A DNA stretch of 64,000 nt from Crambe crambe (Eukaryota; Porifera; Demospongiae; Poecilosclerida; Crambeidae): the NCBI GenBank assembly GCA_963924555.1, contig OZ004594.1, positions 186,001 to 250,000 of the forward strand. Reading direction: 5' to 3'. A program made the position numbers and the translations under genes. The notes under the pieces are model-generated. The model saw nothing but the letters and a program-made list of their open reading frames with translations. It was not told where the DNA came from and did not search any database. Positions 24,942-34,993 of this stretch are shown here, piece after piece; the first letter of the stretch is position 1, and each line of letters starts with the position of its first letter.

Positions 24942-26310
24942 GACCACACCCACCTTCATATCCACAGCTAAGATCTCATTCTGTTCTATTAAACATATGC
25001 AAGCAGTAGAGGCAGTTGGCACAGCTCAAAAACAGAGTAACCTGATTACTGTGACCACCTATGGGCCAGGAACAATATTAGAGAGGTGGAAATAACTGTA
25101 ATAGGTGCAGTTTGGGCCGTGGTGGAGTGTCCTAAACAGAGAGGTTGTCTCTTTAGGGAGGTGGAAATAGCTGTAATAGGTGCATGGTGGAGTGGCCTTA
25201 ATAGAGAGGTGGCCTCATTCACTCACTGTACACTCCATTAGCAGGAATCAGGGGGAGGAGAGGTGCACAGTATTTTAGTTTCAGAGTGAGCTAGTTATAC
25301 TGAAAGGGCATACTTGAAGTCAAAACTAAACGTCAACCCACTAATGTCAACACCATAAGTGAGATAAAAAGAAAATAAACCAAGAATCAAGAAAACAGGA
25401 GAGACAGAGAGAGACTTTCCATAAGGGGGAGTGAGTCACCTTATAAAGACTCCAGAGTGAGTAAAGAAACAATGCCTCCCACTTCATACTACACACAGAA
25501 GAACCTTAACCAGACAGTCTTCTTGAACACACACACAAACTTGCTCCACTAGCTACCAAAATAAGCACTAAAGAGCCACCATCCATCAGCATTCGATGTG
25601 GTCAATGAAATATCACTAAATCACACATATGCTTTGATCCTCTTGGTTGATAAACTTCCATCTTCAGCTGCATTATGCATGCACGATGCATGTGACTTTA
25701 AAACCACTTGAGCAATCGAGCAACTAAACCACTGGCGTCTTATTATAAATACACTATTAGGAACCAGCTCAGACACACATCACTTCCTCCTGGGGTGACA
25801 TTCCCAACACAGAGAGTACCACTAATCTAACCAAATGAGAGTGAATGCCTACAAAGTGTAATGAAGAAAGAGCAGTAGAGTCCAGAGATGAGGAAGTTAA
25901 ACACTCTGTTTCCTACAAGAAGATAACACAAATCCCTCCACCTCACCCAATAAACTGATGAGGATCATAATTCGATTCAATGCCAAATCTAACAATTATA
26001 AACCATGCAGGGACGGCTGTGTAATGGGGCAGACCCCAAATAAATATGACATACACAGATAGAAGTGAAATACAAAACACCTCTCTATATTCTAGTCCCA
26101 AAAATGTTCATTTTGAGTTGAGAGGCCCAGTACAGTGCCTGCAATGAAAATCAATTACCTACACTTTATTAACTAACCAAGCAAAAGGATTTTGATGGTG
26201 TTTTCAAACTCTTTCTGGTCTTGTCGAAGTTGGCGGTCTATGGCATTGCTCTTAGACTTTTGGTCCCTCTCCTCTGGCGATGCACCACCACCACCAATGC
26301 AGTTTCCCAT
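21557..26310 (-). CDS. Heterotrimeric G protein alpha subunit
   Basis: Ten exons: 26310-26178, 24584-24493, 24102-24010, 23809-23649, 23525-23397, 23052-22923, 22851-22780, 22381-22294, 22214-22090, 21622-21557; 362 residues. It couples receptors to effectors by a GTP/GDP switch at the plasma membrane. It starts MGNC, with the G2 myristoylation and C4 palmitoylation sites. GTPase motifs are GAGESGKST (45-53), R184 and T187 in switch I (RSRVQTTG), DVGGQ with Q210, LNKVD, and TTATDT in place of the usual TCAT. All catalytic residues are present, so it should be active. The C-terminus ends NLEAANLL, unlike Gi (CGLF), Gs (YELL), Gq (YNLV) or G12 (IMLQ), and lacks the pertussis-toxin cysteine. Sub-class therefore unassigned. 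Intron 1 is 1.6 kb, the longest intron in the window. Confidence 0.95.
22388..22450. repeat. GA microsatellite in a G-alpha intron
   Basis: About 30 GA dinucleotides, directly upstream (in transcript sense) of exon 8, where the transcribed strand reads CT and so also provides a polypyrimidine tract. Confidence 0.9.
24585..26177 (-). other. G-alpha intron 1, no gene seen
   Basis: Besides the GA tract, it holds a short duplicated block near 25095-25210 (variants of GTGGAAATA..TGTAATAGGTGCA). No exon, RNA gene or transposon end was recognised. Confidence 0.5.
24858..24939. repeat. GA microsatellite in G-alpha intron 1
   Basis: About 40 uninterrupted GA dinucleotides. Flanking DNA is non-coding. 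Confidence 0.9.
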
Positions 26311-26568
26311 TTCCACGATAACCGACTGGCTGGCAGGAGATGGGCTCTAACAGATCCTATTATAGCTAACTATACCACCTGTGAATTTAGACAAGATATA
26401 TTATAATTTAGCCAGCAATGCAGTTAGCCAGAGCTGGCTCTATGCAGCTCATAACCTCCCATCTCTAGTCTCTTATGGGTTTCACCACTGCAAACTAGCA
26501 CCTCAGGCTCCATTACCAGCGGCGGCCTAGCGCCTTTATAAGGTGAATTAGCCTACAGGCGTCCAAGT

Positions 26569-26880
26569 TTGAATTTACCTTTACTATTAAAATGGTGCTC
26601 TCGCCTCGCTGAAGTAACTTATGCTTCTTCCCAAAGAAGAAATTTGATAACTTCAACACGACGACAATTACTACTACACTCCGTATCCTATCACACCAAG
26701 CACGAATACAATACAGATCAGCTTGGTGGTAAGATCCTTATGCTGCAGGCTGATAAGGGCACACCCAGCAAGCGCAAGCGGAGTTATCCGATGAAAAAGT
26801 TCCGGATATTAAGCAAGGAAGTAATCCGGGGTCGAACCCAAACAAAAATCAAAGAGGAAGGGTTGGTCTTGAAAACCTGA
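26569..26880 (+). other. Unassigned basic ORF in the 5' leader exon of the Kelch gene
   Basis: The frame is open from just after a TAA near 26540 to the TGA at 26878-26880. It encodes a basic peptide with segments YHTKHEYNTDQLGGKILMLQ and KRKRSYPMKKFRILSKEV. There is no ATG before the Met in KILMLQ (46 codons from the end), so either translation starts inside, a first exon lies upstream, or it is chance. The exon ends at 26887 with a good donor (GTGAGA) and joins 27013, five bases before the Kelch ATG; the Kelch protein would then be the second ORF on this mRNA. The mix of R, K, S and T with short hydrophobics could be a mitochondrial protein (guess). I do not recognise a family. Confidence 0.35.
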
Positions 26881-27017
26881 AGAATAGGTGAGAGTATTAG
26901 CTGTAGGATTGGGCCTATCGATATATTCTTATTGTATAAAGGGTGAGTTATCTCTAGCTTTACAATGGGTGATTGTTCAGTAAACTGAACTAGTGTTGGG
27001 ATTGTCCTATAGAAAAG

Positions 27018-28733
27018 ATGGCAGAGAAGAGTGCAACTGAACATCCTGGGATACCCTCCACCCGTAGCCTGTACTTCTCTCGATCCACACTGCGTCGTGT
27101 CAACTCCCTGCGCACCCATCGCAAACTGTGTGATGTGGTCCTGAGAGTAGGAGGACAAGAAGTCTTTACCCACAGGGCAATCTTGGCAGCAAGCAGTGCC
27201 TACTTTCTGGCCATGTTCACAAATGATATGAAGGAGAGTGAGCAGGAAGTGATTGAGATGAAGGACATGAACCCTGAAGTTCTCTCCAGCCTCATTGATT
27301 TCACTTACACTGGAGAGATCACAGTCACCGTGGAGAATGTCCAAGAAGTCTTATCGGCAGCCTCACTCCTTCAAGTGCGACAAGTTCAAGATATCTGTTG
27401 TAATTTCCTCAAGCAGCAGCTAGATGCAGGGAATTGTCTGGGAATAAAGAACTTTGCTGAGGCTAATGGTTGTCAACAACTTTCTGATATCATTGACAAC
27501 TTTGCTCGGCGCAACTTCCCCGAAGTGGCATCAGGTTCAGAATTTCTGAACAACAGTTCGGAGAGTATTGCTTCTCTGATTTCAAGCAATGACTTAAATG
27601 TACGGAAGGAAGAAGATGTGTATAAGTCCATACTAGAGTGGGTCAAACAGGACCCTGGTGAACGTTCTCAGCACTTCCCCAACCTGATGGATCACGTTCA
27701 CTTGCCAATGATGTCCATCTCGTTCTTAATGGATGTGGTCGACAATGAACCACTAGTGAAACAGAGTCTCCATTGTAGAGATCTTCTAGATGAGGCCAAA
27801 CGCTACCACCTCCTTCCAGATAAGAGAGATCTTCGTTCATCAAATCCTCGTTTCAACCCCCGTAAATCAACAGTTGGGACTCTTTATGCAGTGGGTGGTA
27901 AGGAGTCGTCTGAGAGCATCACACGCTCTGTAGAGACATACAATTTTTTGGAGAATAAGTGGAAGGAATCAACAGGTATGATTGTCCGTCGTCAGCAACT
28001 TGGGGTGGGGGTGCTGGATTCAAAGGTGTATGCCGTTGGTGGATCTGATGGTTCGTTGCGGTTGAGTAGTGTTGAATGTTTCGATCCTTCCACCAATTTT
28101 TGGTCCTTCGTTGCTCCTATGAGTACATGCAGATCAGGAGTGGGTGTGGGGGTGCTCTGCGGGGCCATGTATGCGGCTGGAGGCTACGATGGTCGGTCGT
28201 GCCTCAACACTGTAGAGCGGTACGATCTGGACAAGAACTTGTGGAGTGCTATAGCTCAGATGACCACTCGAAGGAGCTTTCCTGGAGTGTCCGTATTTGA
28301 TAACAAGCTCTATGTATTCGGAGGAAATGATGGCACTTCCTTCCTCAATGTGGTTGAATCATATGACCCACATATCAATCGTTGGTCTACTCTCCCTTCA
28401 TTGTCTAAACCCAGAGCTGGAATAGGCGTGGCAGTGTTGGGTCAGCAGATATTTGTGGCCGGGGGCAATGATGGGACGTCTCGTTTGGATTCCGTTGAAT
28501 TCTATGATGTGCAGAGTGGGAAGTGGCACTCTGCAGCCAAAATGTTGTCCTGTCGAGACGGAGTGTGTCTCTGTGCCCTCGGAACGAACTTGATAGCCGT
28601 GGGTGGGATCAACGGACCTTCATACCTGAAATCAGCAGAGATTTACGACCCTGTGAACAATACATGGGAACTGATTGGTTCAATGGAGACCTGTAGAGCA
28701 GCAGCTGGGATAGCTGTGGTAGTCCCACCTTAG
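27018..28733 (+). CDS. BTB-BACK-Kelch protein, Cullin-3 adaptor type
   Basis: One coding exon, 571 residues; the 5' leader is spliced (26887 to 27013). KLHL proteins bind Cullin-3 through BTB/BACK and recruit substrates with a Kelch propeller. Visible: BTB (about 35-140; LCDVVLRVGGQEVFTHRAIL...YFLAMF, split for length), BACK (about 145-250; NCLGIKNFAEANGC) and six Kelch repeats from about residue 290. Each repeat carries GG followed by spaced Tyr and Trp, for example YAVGGSDG, YAAGGYDG, YVFGGNDG, FVAGGNDG and IAVGGING. The propeller is complete and ends close to the C-terminus. It resembles KLHL2/3/20/12, but I cannot settle the orthologue from memory. Coding introns are absent, while most neighbours have many. 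The next gene starts 155 bp downstream on the same strand. Confidence 0.92.
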   Translation: MAEKSATEHPGIPSTRSLYFSRSTLRRVNSLRTHRKLCDVVLRVGGQEVFTHRAILAASSAYFLAMFTNDMKESEQEVIEMKDMNPEVLSSLIDFTYTGEITVTVENVQEVLSAASLLQVRQVQDICCNFLKQQLDAGNCLGIKNFAEANGCQQLSDIIDNFARRNFPEVASGSEFLNNSSESIASLISSNDLNVRKEEDVYKSILEWVKQDPGERSQHFPNLMDHVHLPMMSISFLMDVVDNEPLVKQSLHCRDLLDEAKRYHLLPDKRDLRSSNPRFNPRKSTVGTLYAVGGKESSESITRSVETYNFLENKWKESTGMIVRRQQLGVGVLDSKVYAVGGSDGSLRLSSVECFDPSTNFWSFVAPMSTCRSGVGVGVLCGAMYAAGGYDGRSCLNTVERYDLDKNLWSAIAQMTTRRSFPGVSVFDNKLYVFGGNDGTSFLNVVESYDPHINRWSTLPSLSKPRAGIGVAVLGQQIFVAGGNDGTSRLDSVEFYDVQSGKWHSAAKMLSCRDGVCLCALGTNLIAVGGINGPSYLKSAEIYDPVNNTWELIGSMETCRAAAGIAVVVPP

Positions 28734-28887
28734 CTATAGTCCTTCTATCAACTCCCTCCACGTTATATGTCGCTGTGTGTGCACAATCAAATATTATCTT
28801 AACACTGGTGGTTTATTTTCAGTATTGCGTTATTATCTATTTATGCGAATTTCATTCAACGTGGGGAAATTTTGCAATTTTGAAATA

Positions 28888-31800
28888 ATGTCTCAAAGGG
28901 TAGGTGGAGGAGGTGATGGAACTAGCGTTCCTGCTCATGCCGACAACAGCAGCACCGGTCCAAAAGCTCCAGAGCAGCACGTATGTACCATGAATTCATC
29001 CTGGAGCTACAATTACTCCTGTGGGTGGCTCATTTTTACTTTACCTGATACATGTTCCCTCCAGTGCTATCCTGAAAGGCACCACTTGATGCCTGGCTCT
29101 CTGCAGAAGATCCCTCCATGGTATGAGCCAGCTCACTTCCAACACAATGCCAGACTGCTAGCGGGTGTAATTCCTGGATTAATTCTCCTCATCACAGTCA
29201 CTGGAAAGACGTATGTGGGCATGCTCAGTGCAATGTTAGACTCTTATTCATTCATCCCCCCCCCCAGAATGGTGGCCACTATTTTGAGTGGAATGCTCTT
29301 TACTCTTATGGTCAGATATATGAGGAGTGGATGGACGTGAGTTAGAGTAACCATACCCCTAGAGATCTGCATGACATGTACAATGTGTAGATCACTCATG
29401 GTGACAGTGGGGCATGTCTTTCTCCTGGAGGTGGTCAATGTGTACTGTATGGCTCCTCTCATCTGGTAAGTATCAAGTCCAAGTGTTTTTTATATACATG
29501 TATATACAGCTGCTGAACATGTACAGCTGCTGAGCATCTCCATGTGATTTCTTTTTTCAGGCGATCTGTACTTAACCTCCCTCTCTTTGCCATATTTCAC
29601 GTCTTCATTGCTATTACTGGTGAGCTTCCCTGCCCTGTCCTCCCTTTCTCCTCCCCTCCCTCCTCCTCCCTTCCCTCCTCCTTCCTTCCCTCCTCCCTCT
29701 TCCTTCCTTCCCTCCCTCCTCCTTCCTTCCCTCCTCCCTCTTCCTTCCTTCCTTCCCTCCCTCCTCCTCCTCCCCTCTCTTCCTCCCCTCCTCCTCCTCC
29801 TCCCCTCCCTCCTCCTTCCTCCCCTCCCTCCTCCTTCCTTCCCTCCTCCCTCCTCCTTCCTCCCCTCCCTCCTCCTTCCCTCCCTCCTCCTTCCTTCCCT
29901 CCTCTCTTCCTTCCTTCCCTCCTCCTTCCTTCCCTCCTCCCTCTTCCTTCCTTTCCTCCCTCTTCCTTCCTTTCCTCCTCTCCCTTCTCTCCTCCCTTCT
30001 TTCCTCCCTTCTCTCCTTCCTCCCTTCCCTCCTCCCTTCCCTCTCTCTCACTCACCCCACCCACCCCCTCCCTGCAGGGATATGGTGGTGGTTGCAAGAT
30101 GAGGAGTTTCGTCTGCAGGAACCTCGCTTCACTATTGTAAGCAAACTCCTCATCCTTCCAATGTTGCATACTCACAACCTTTGACCTCACAGTTATTAGA
30201 GAGAGTTCTCTTCCTCCTGTATCCTGCCATCTCTGTTACTATGGTGACCTGGGTATTTGGGATTCTGTTTGGCTTGCCGGTGCTTCCTTTTATAGTTTTG
30301 ATAGCTGGGTGAGTCATTAAATTTTCACAAGAAGCTACACTGTTTAATTGGATTTCATCATGTCCTCTCTCTCTTAGTGTTGTAGCCTTTGGTCTGTACC
30401 TTGTACCTTTGCAGTCATCTTTCACAAAGCCAAATACTTCCCTTGATGTTGGTGAGTTGTGAACTGTGTCGTTATTCAGAAGTAGTCCTTAATCAGAAGT
30501 CAACCTTCCCCTTCCTTCCTGGTTGACTGGAATTGTCGACATTATTCAGAAGCAGTCCTTAAACCCGTGCCACCCCTCCCCTTTCTTCCCATCATGTTTG
30601 GTGATCCCCTTTAGGTGTGATTCAGCACAGAGTAGTGGTGTGGTTATACACTGTGTTGCTCATGGTCCTCCCTGCTCTCATGTTCACTGCCATATCTCAC
30701 ACGGGTTCTCTCCAATCCTTCTTGGTAAGATCAACTCTTACAATTCCTTTACTCAACTTCATACATGCTGTGCATGTCACAGCTCTTGGGGTTGCTGCTG
30801 ACCAGTCCTCCATTTCTTCTCTCTCTTCTTGAGGCACAAGGCCTCGGGCAATGGTTCAGTAAGTGTGAGTAAATACTCGATCACCTATGTTCATCCAGCC
30901 ATGGGAAATAATTGTTTGTCAAGTTTGGGCTTTGGTTTGTTAAGTGGGTACTGGCCAGTGCATTGCAGTCCCTGAGGCATGACGTTTGTCAATGGCTGGT
31001 CCAGGACTATTGAATGTAATGTAAACTCTCCGATAGTGTATTCCAAGCAAGCTCTTATTGTTCACAAACTCTCCAGGCCTTGGGTCATGGACAGTGCAGA
31101 TGCTGAGAATGGTTTTTGGCTCACTCGTCATGGTCTGTGACACTTAAAACCCTCTTCTCTAATGGAGTCAGCTTGTCAACTTTCTTTTTCTCTCCAGGTT
31201 CTTGTTTCAGCTAGTGTTTCACTGGCCCAGCCCTCCTCCTTTCTACCTCTCCTACTCCTCCCAATCCTCTTTGTCACCATGGCTCTAGCTGCCTTTATTG
31301 ACCACGCCCCTCTATCCACTCCTACTTTGGTCATAGGAGGGAGCCTGGCTGTATTCTACATTGCTGCTTTCACTCAACTCCCATGGTCCATCATGTATCG
31401 ATCCTCCCCCTCCCCCTCCCTTCCCTTCCCCTCTCTGCCCCCTTGTCTCCTCTATTCCATATAAATCATCTTGCAGGAGTTTCCTTGACAACCTTGTCTA
31501 GACATGCCTCTTCTTTCCTCTCCTTACCTCTCTCAGTCCTGCAGCTGCTCATCCTAGCCATTTCCCTCTCTGCTGTAGCCATGATAACTCTCTGGACCAA
31601 GATCTCTCCAACTGTGTGGGCTCTTTACAATGGAGGTACAGCATATGTAGTACTGAGCTTAACTATGTCTACCACCCTCTCTTACCTTCAGTCTTCATAA
31701 CTATGTCTACCACCCTCTCTTACCTTCAGTTTTTGTTCTCTGCGAGTTCATCCTAATATGGGACGGGGTTTATCCTCTCTATATCTCCATGGCAACTGGG

Positions 31801-34530
31801 GTTGTGGCATTTTTCACGTTTTGGAGGTACATTAGTAGTCACATGACTTTGGTGTGTGCATCATAATCATGTGACCTTGGTGTGTGTTGATGTCACGTGA
31901 CCTTGGTGTCATGTGACCATGGTGTGTGTTGATATATTATAGTCATGTGACCATGGTGTGTGTTGATATATTATAGTCATGTGACCATGGTGTGTGTTGA
32001 TATATTATAGTCATGTGACCATGGTGTGTGTTGATATATTATAGTCATGTGACCATGGTGTGTGTTGATATATTATAGTCATGTGACCATGGTGTGTGTT
32101 GATATATTATAGTCATGTGACCATGGTGTGTTGATATATTATAGTCATGTGACCGTGGTGTGTGTTGATATATTATAGTCATGTGACCATGGTGTGTGTT
32201 GCATCGTTGATATATTATAGTCATGTGACCATGGTGTGTGTTGAATGTTTCCTAGACTTCAATCTGTGGGGAAACTCTCTCTGGGTGTTGGCCTATCCAG
32301 TATGTGTCTTCATCTGACCAAACTAAGTCTTCTCTTTCCCTGTGCTCATTCTCCCTCTCCCCTCACCGCCTCCCTCCTCCCTTTCTTCTCCACCTTCCTC
32401 ACCTCACATCTCCTGCTCCGCCTCCTTGTCTTTGAACACACCCCTCCTCTGGAGGTGGGGCGTCTCTTGACGTACTCTGGACTGTTATTTGTCGGACTAC
32501 TGCTCTCAGTGGATACGATCCTCTCTCCCATATGGACCTCCCTCACGCACACCCTTCCCTCTAGCGCTAACCTCCTAGGTAACATAATCCCATTGGAGAG
32601 TCATCCAGAAATATTAATTTTCTCTTCTTTTTTTTAAAAAGCTACTATTTTGGGAATAGTGGCCCTTTACCTTCACTATGGGTTGAGTCTTATTGGTTCT
32701 CAGAGAGGAGACACTCCCCTGCTCCCTTCTCTCCCTCCTAGCTTGGGGGTCATGGCCGCCCTCCTTTCCGTCCTCCAACCGGAATTCAACATCCTTGAGG
32801 TAACTAACTAGGTCAGGGCTCGAAATGAGACACTCAATTTGATTGGTCATTATAAAAATTTGGTGGGACATTCAAGTATCCTGTAATATTTAAAACACTG
32901 AAATTTGTCCATCAGTTATTTCTAGCTCTGTGATTTGTGTATGATGTGAAAATTCTGTGCAGCTGTTCGACTCTGTAGTGGTGACTATTGGAGACATGTC
33001 AGAAGTGTCTGAAGAGATATACTTGACAGCATGGTGGGTATCGTAATTATAGAGATAATTAACAGGGTGCTACCCGCTGTATGTGTGTGTTTGTAGGAAG
33101 AGTTTATTGACATGGCTGATGTTATTCTCCACATTGTTTGCTCTGATCCAACTGACTACCCCTCACATCCCAGTACTCACCACTATCTCCACAACCCTCC
33201 TTGGTGTGCTTGCTGGCTTCTTCGCTGCCCTCTCTGTAAGTGTCTCCAGTAATCCCACCATATTGTTATGTACCCACCTGTTCAAACTGAGCATCACTCT
33301 CTCCACATACAGCTGCTACATGCCCACCCTGGAACAATCTCCAGTCTCATCTATGCTGCCATTTTAGGATTGGGTGGGGCACTCTGTGGCCGGGCCTACT
33401 CCACCCACAACAAGGGGAACATTACTGACAGGATTTTGTGAGCATCCATCCATCCCCTATTACTTGTGGTTTGGAGCTTGTTTTACAACAGGTATTCAAT
33501 TCTCTTCCTGTTCTTCCTGCTCTCCTATTGCGTGGAGTGGATGACCTTGCCATACTTTCACCTTCCTGGTATGCTTATGTGTGACCCTAATATGATACCC
33601 TATAATGTGTCACCCTAATATGATACCCGTGGAATGAAGGTACACAAAGGACATTGAAGATATGAATCCACATACATAGACCCTGATATGAGACCATAAT
33701 ATTATTATACTTGTCTCCCGATTCACATGCAGGGAAGGCTATGTTGGAGTATTATGCCAAGCCGTGCACATCAGTCATTGCTGTCTGCTCCCTTCTTCTT
33801 AGCGTCATTTTTAGACTAAAGATGTATTGGAAAGGGGAGGAGCCCTACCTTCCTATACTGGCCAACATCTCCTGCCTCCTCTTCTTCGTCACTGCCATCC
33901 TGCAGGAGTTTCATCATGAGCTGGAAATATCTGTGAGTTGGATCAAAAAGACGCACATCATTTAGTGTCATTTTCACCGTTTTCAGGTTCTGCTATGCTC
34001 CTTGGTGTTTCTGCTGACTCAGCCAGATGGTTTTGTGCGACCGAAAAAGTCCTACATATTCGTTGCTCCATGTTTGATTGGATCTGTAGTGGTGCTGTAT
34101 GTCATTGCAGCTGCTAATATCATTCCCTATGTTCCCATCATGCTCCAAAAAGCACCTCAAGCTCATGTAGTAGGTAGGTCAGTATGTCTCCATATAATTC
34201 CCACTGAACACTATAATGCCCACCAAACATCATATAATGCCCACCAACTATTTCGAGTAGGTAAAGGGTTTCAATACAATCTATATCTTTTCAGGTCGTC
34301 TTACAGAACTTCTGTGCATATTTCTCTCCATACCAAGTCACTTTATGTTTGTATACTCGCTATGGACAGGGGAACGCCTGGTCTCCATTCGCACCATGAT
34401 CCTGTACCTCACCCCCAATTGCCTCTTGCCACAACTGGCCTCTTCCACAGCCACTAGTGTCCTGGGGAGCATAGGCATCTTCAGCTTCTGCCTCACCATC
34501 ATTGCCGACAAGAAGCTCATACAATTTTAA
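28888..34530 (+). CDS. Large polytopic membrane protein, unknown family
   Basis: Twenty-one exons: 28888-28980, 29065-29210, 29268-29336, 29391-29465, 29561-29619, 30078-30136, 30193-30308, 30378-30451, 30615-30724, 31198-31394, 31502-31635, 31730-31826, 32256-32578, 32642-32799, 32963-33033, 33097-33235, 33313-33437, 33492-33568, 33733-33932, 33987-34173, 34295-34530; 914 residues, phases all consistent. A short polar N-terminus (MSQRVGGGGDG) is followed by about 20-27 hydrophobic segments of membrane-span length with short loops, and the protein ends FCLTIIADKKLIQF. There is no signal peptide, no soluble domain, and no motif of transporters, GPCRs or enzymes that I recognise. One conserved-looking loop is WLQDEEFRLQEPRF. 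It is almost certainly a real gene, because 20 introns keep frame and hydrophobic pattern. Location in endomembranes or plasma membrane is inferred. Intron 1 (84 nt) is itself open in frame. Confidence 0.85.
29628..30060 (+). repeat. 430-bp polypyrimidine tract in an intron
   Basis: Almost pure C/T on the plus strand, made of CCTCC and TTCC variants, within intron 29620-30077 of the polytopic gene. Long Pro/Ser-rich and Lys/Glu/Gly-rich open frames here are by-products of composition, not genes. Such a tract can form triplex DNA (known property). Confidence 0.9.
31850..32245 (+). repeat. 34-bp minisatellite with CATGTGAC units in an intron
   Basis: About ten copies of a unit containing TATATTATAGTCATGTGACC followed by ATGGTGTGTGTTGA fill intron 31827-32255 of the polytopic gene. 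Each unit carries the palindromic GTCATGTGAC-type core seen elsewhere in the window. Confidence 0.9.
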
Positions 34531-34993
34531 CATCTCAAGAACATAAACCAACCACAAAGGTCAAGAGGGAGGAAAATAGAAATTTTATAAAGTAAATTTT
34601 TATTGTGCTGTTCATGCTTCTTTTTTTTTCTTTTTTTTTTTCTACGAGGTAAATGTATTATCATTGGCACATAAACATTTCTTACAAGGTTAAAGATATG
34701 ACAAGAGAGCATGAAATAGTGATTCTTGTGCAACAAAAAATTGATTTGGTCTTCTATGATTTTGTAATGTACAGACCAACACAAACACATGCAAAAGAAA
34801 CAAACATGCCCAGAAGGAAGGCAGAGGGTATATACAACCCCTTTAGCGTGTATACAATGTTTGATGATAACTACAAAACTAAACACACACACATACAATC
34901 CATGACAAATTCTTTAATTAATACACAAACACGCACACAACTTTTGCACATTGCATTACTACACAATAGTGTGTTGCCACACTGCTATGATCA
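34531..34993. other. Convergent 3' region, polytopic gene / caskin
   Basis: Contains T-rich tracts (about 34619-34641) and presumably both 3' UTRs. On the minus strand AATAAA (plus-strand TTTATT) is not obvious near 34994. No gene seen. Confidence 0.4.

Noticed and set aside
24725..25022. Open frames of alternating Arg/Glu or Ser/Leu
   Set aside because: Direct translation of a GA microsatellite; no conserved content.
29544..30190. Long open frames rich in Pro/Ser (plus) and Lys/Glu/Gly (minus)
   Set aside because: They are produced by a polypyrimidine tract inside an intron whose flanking exons join in phase.
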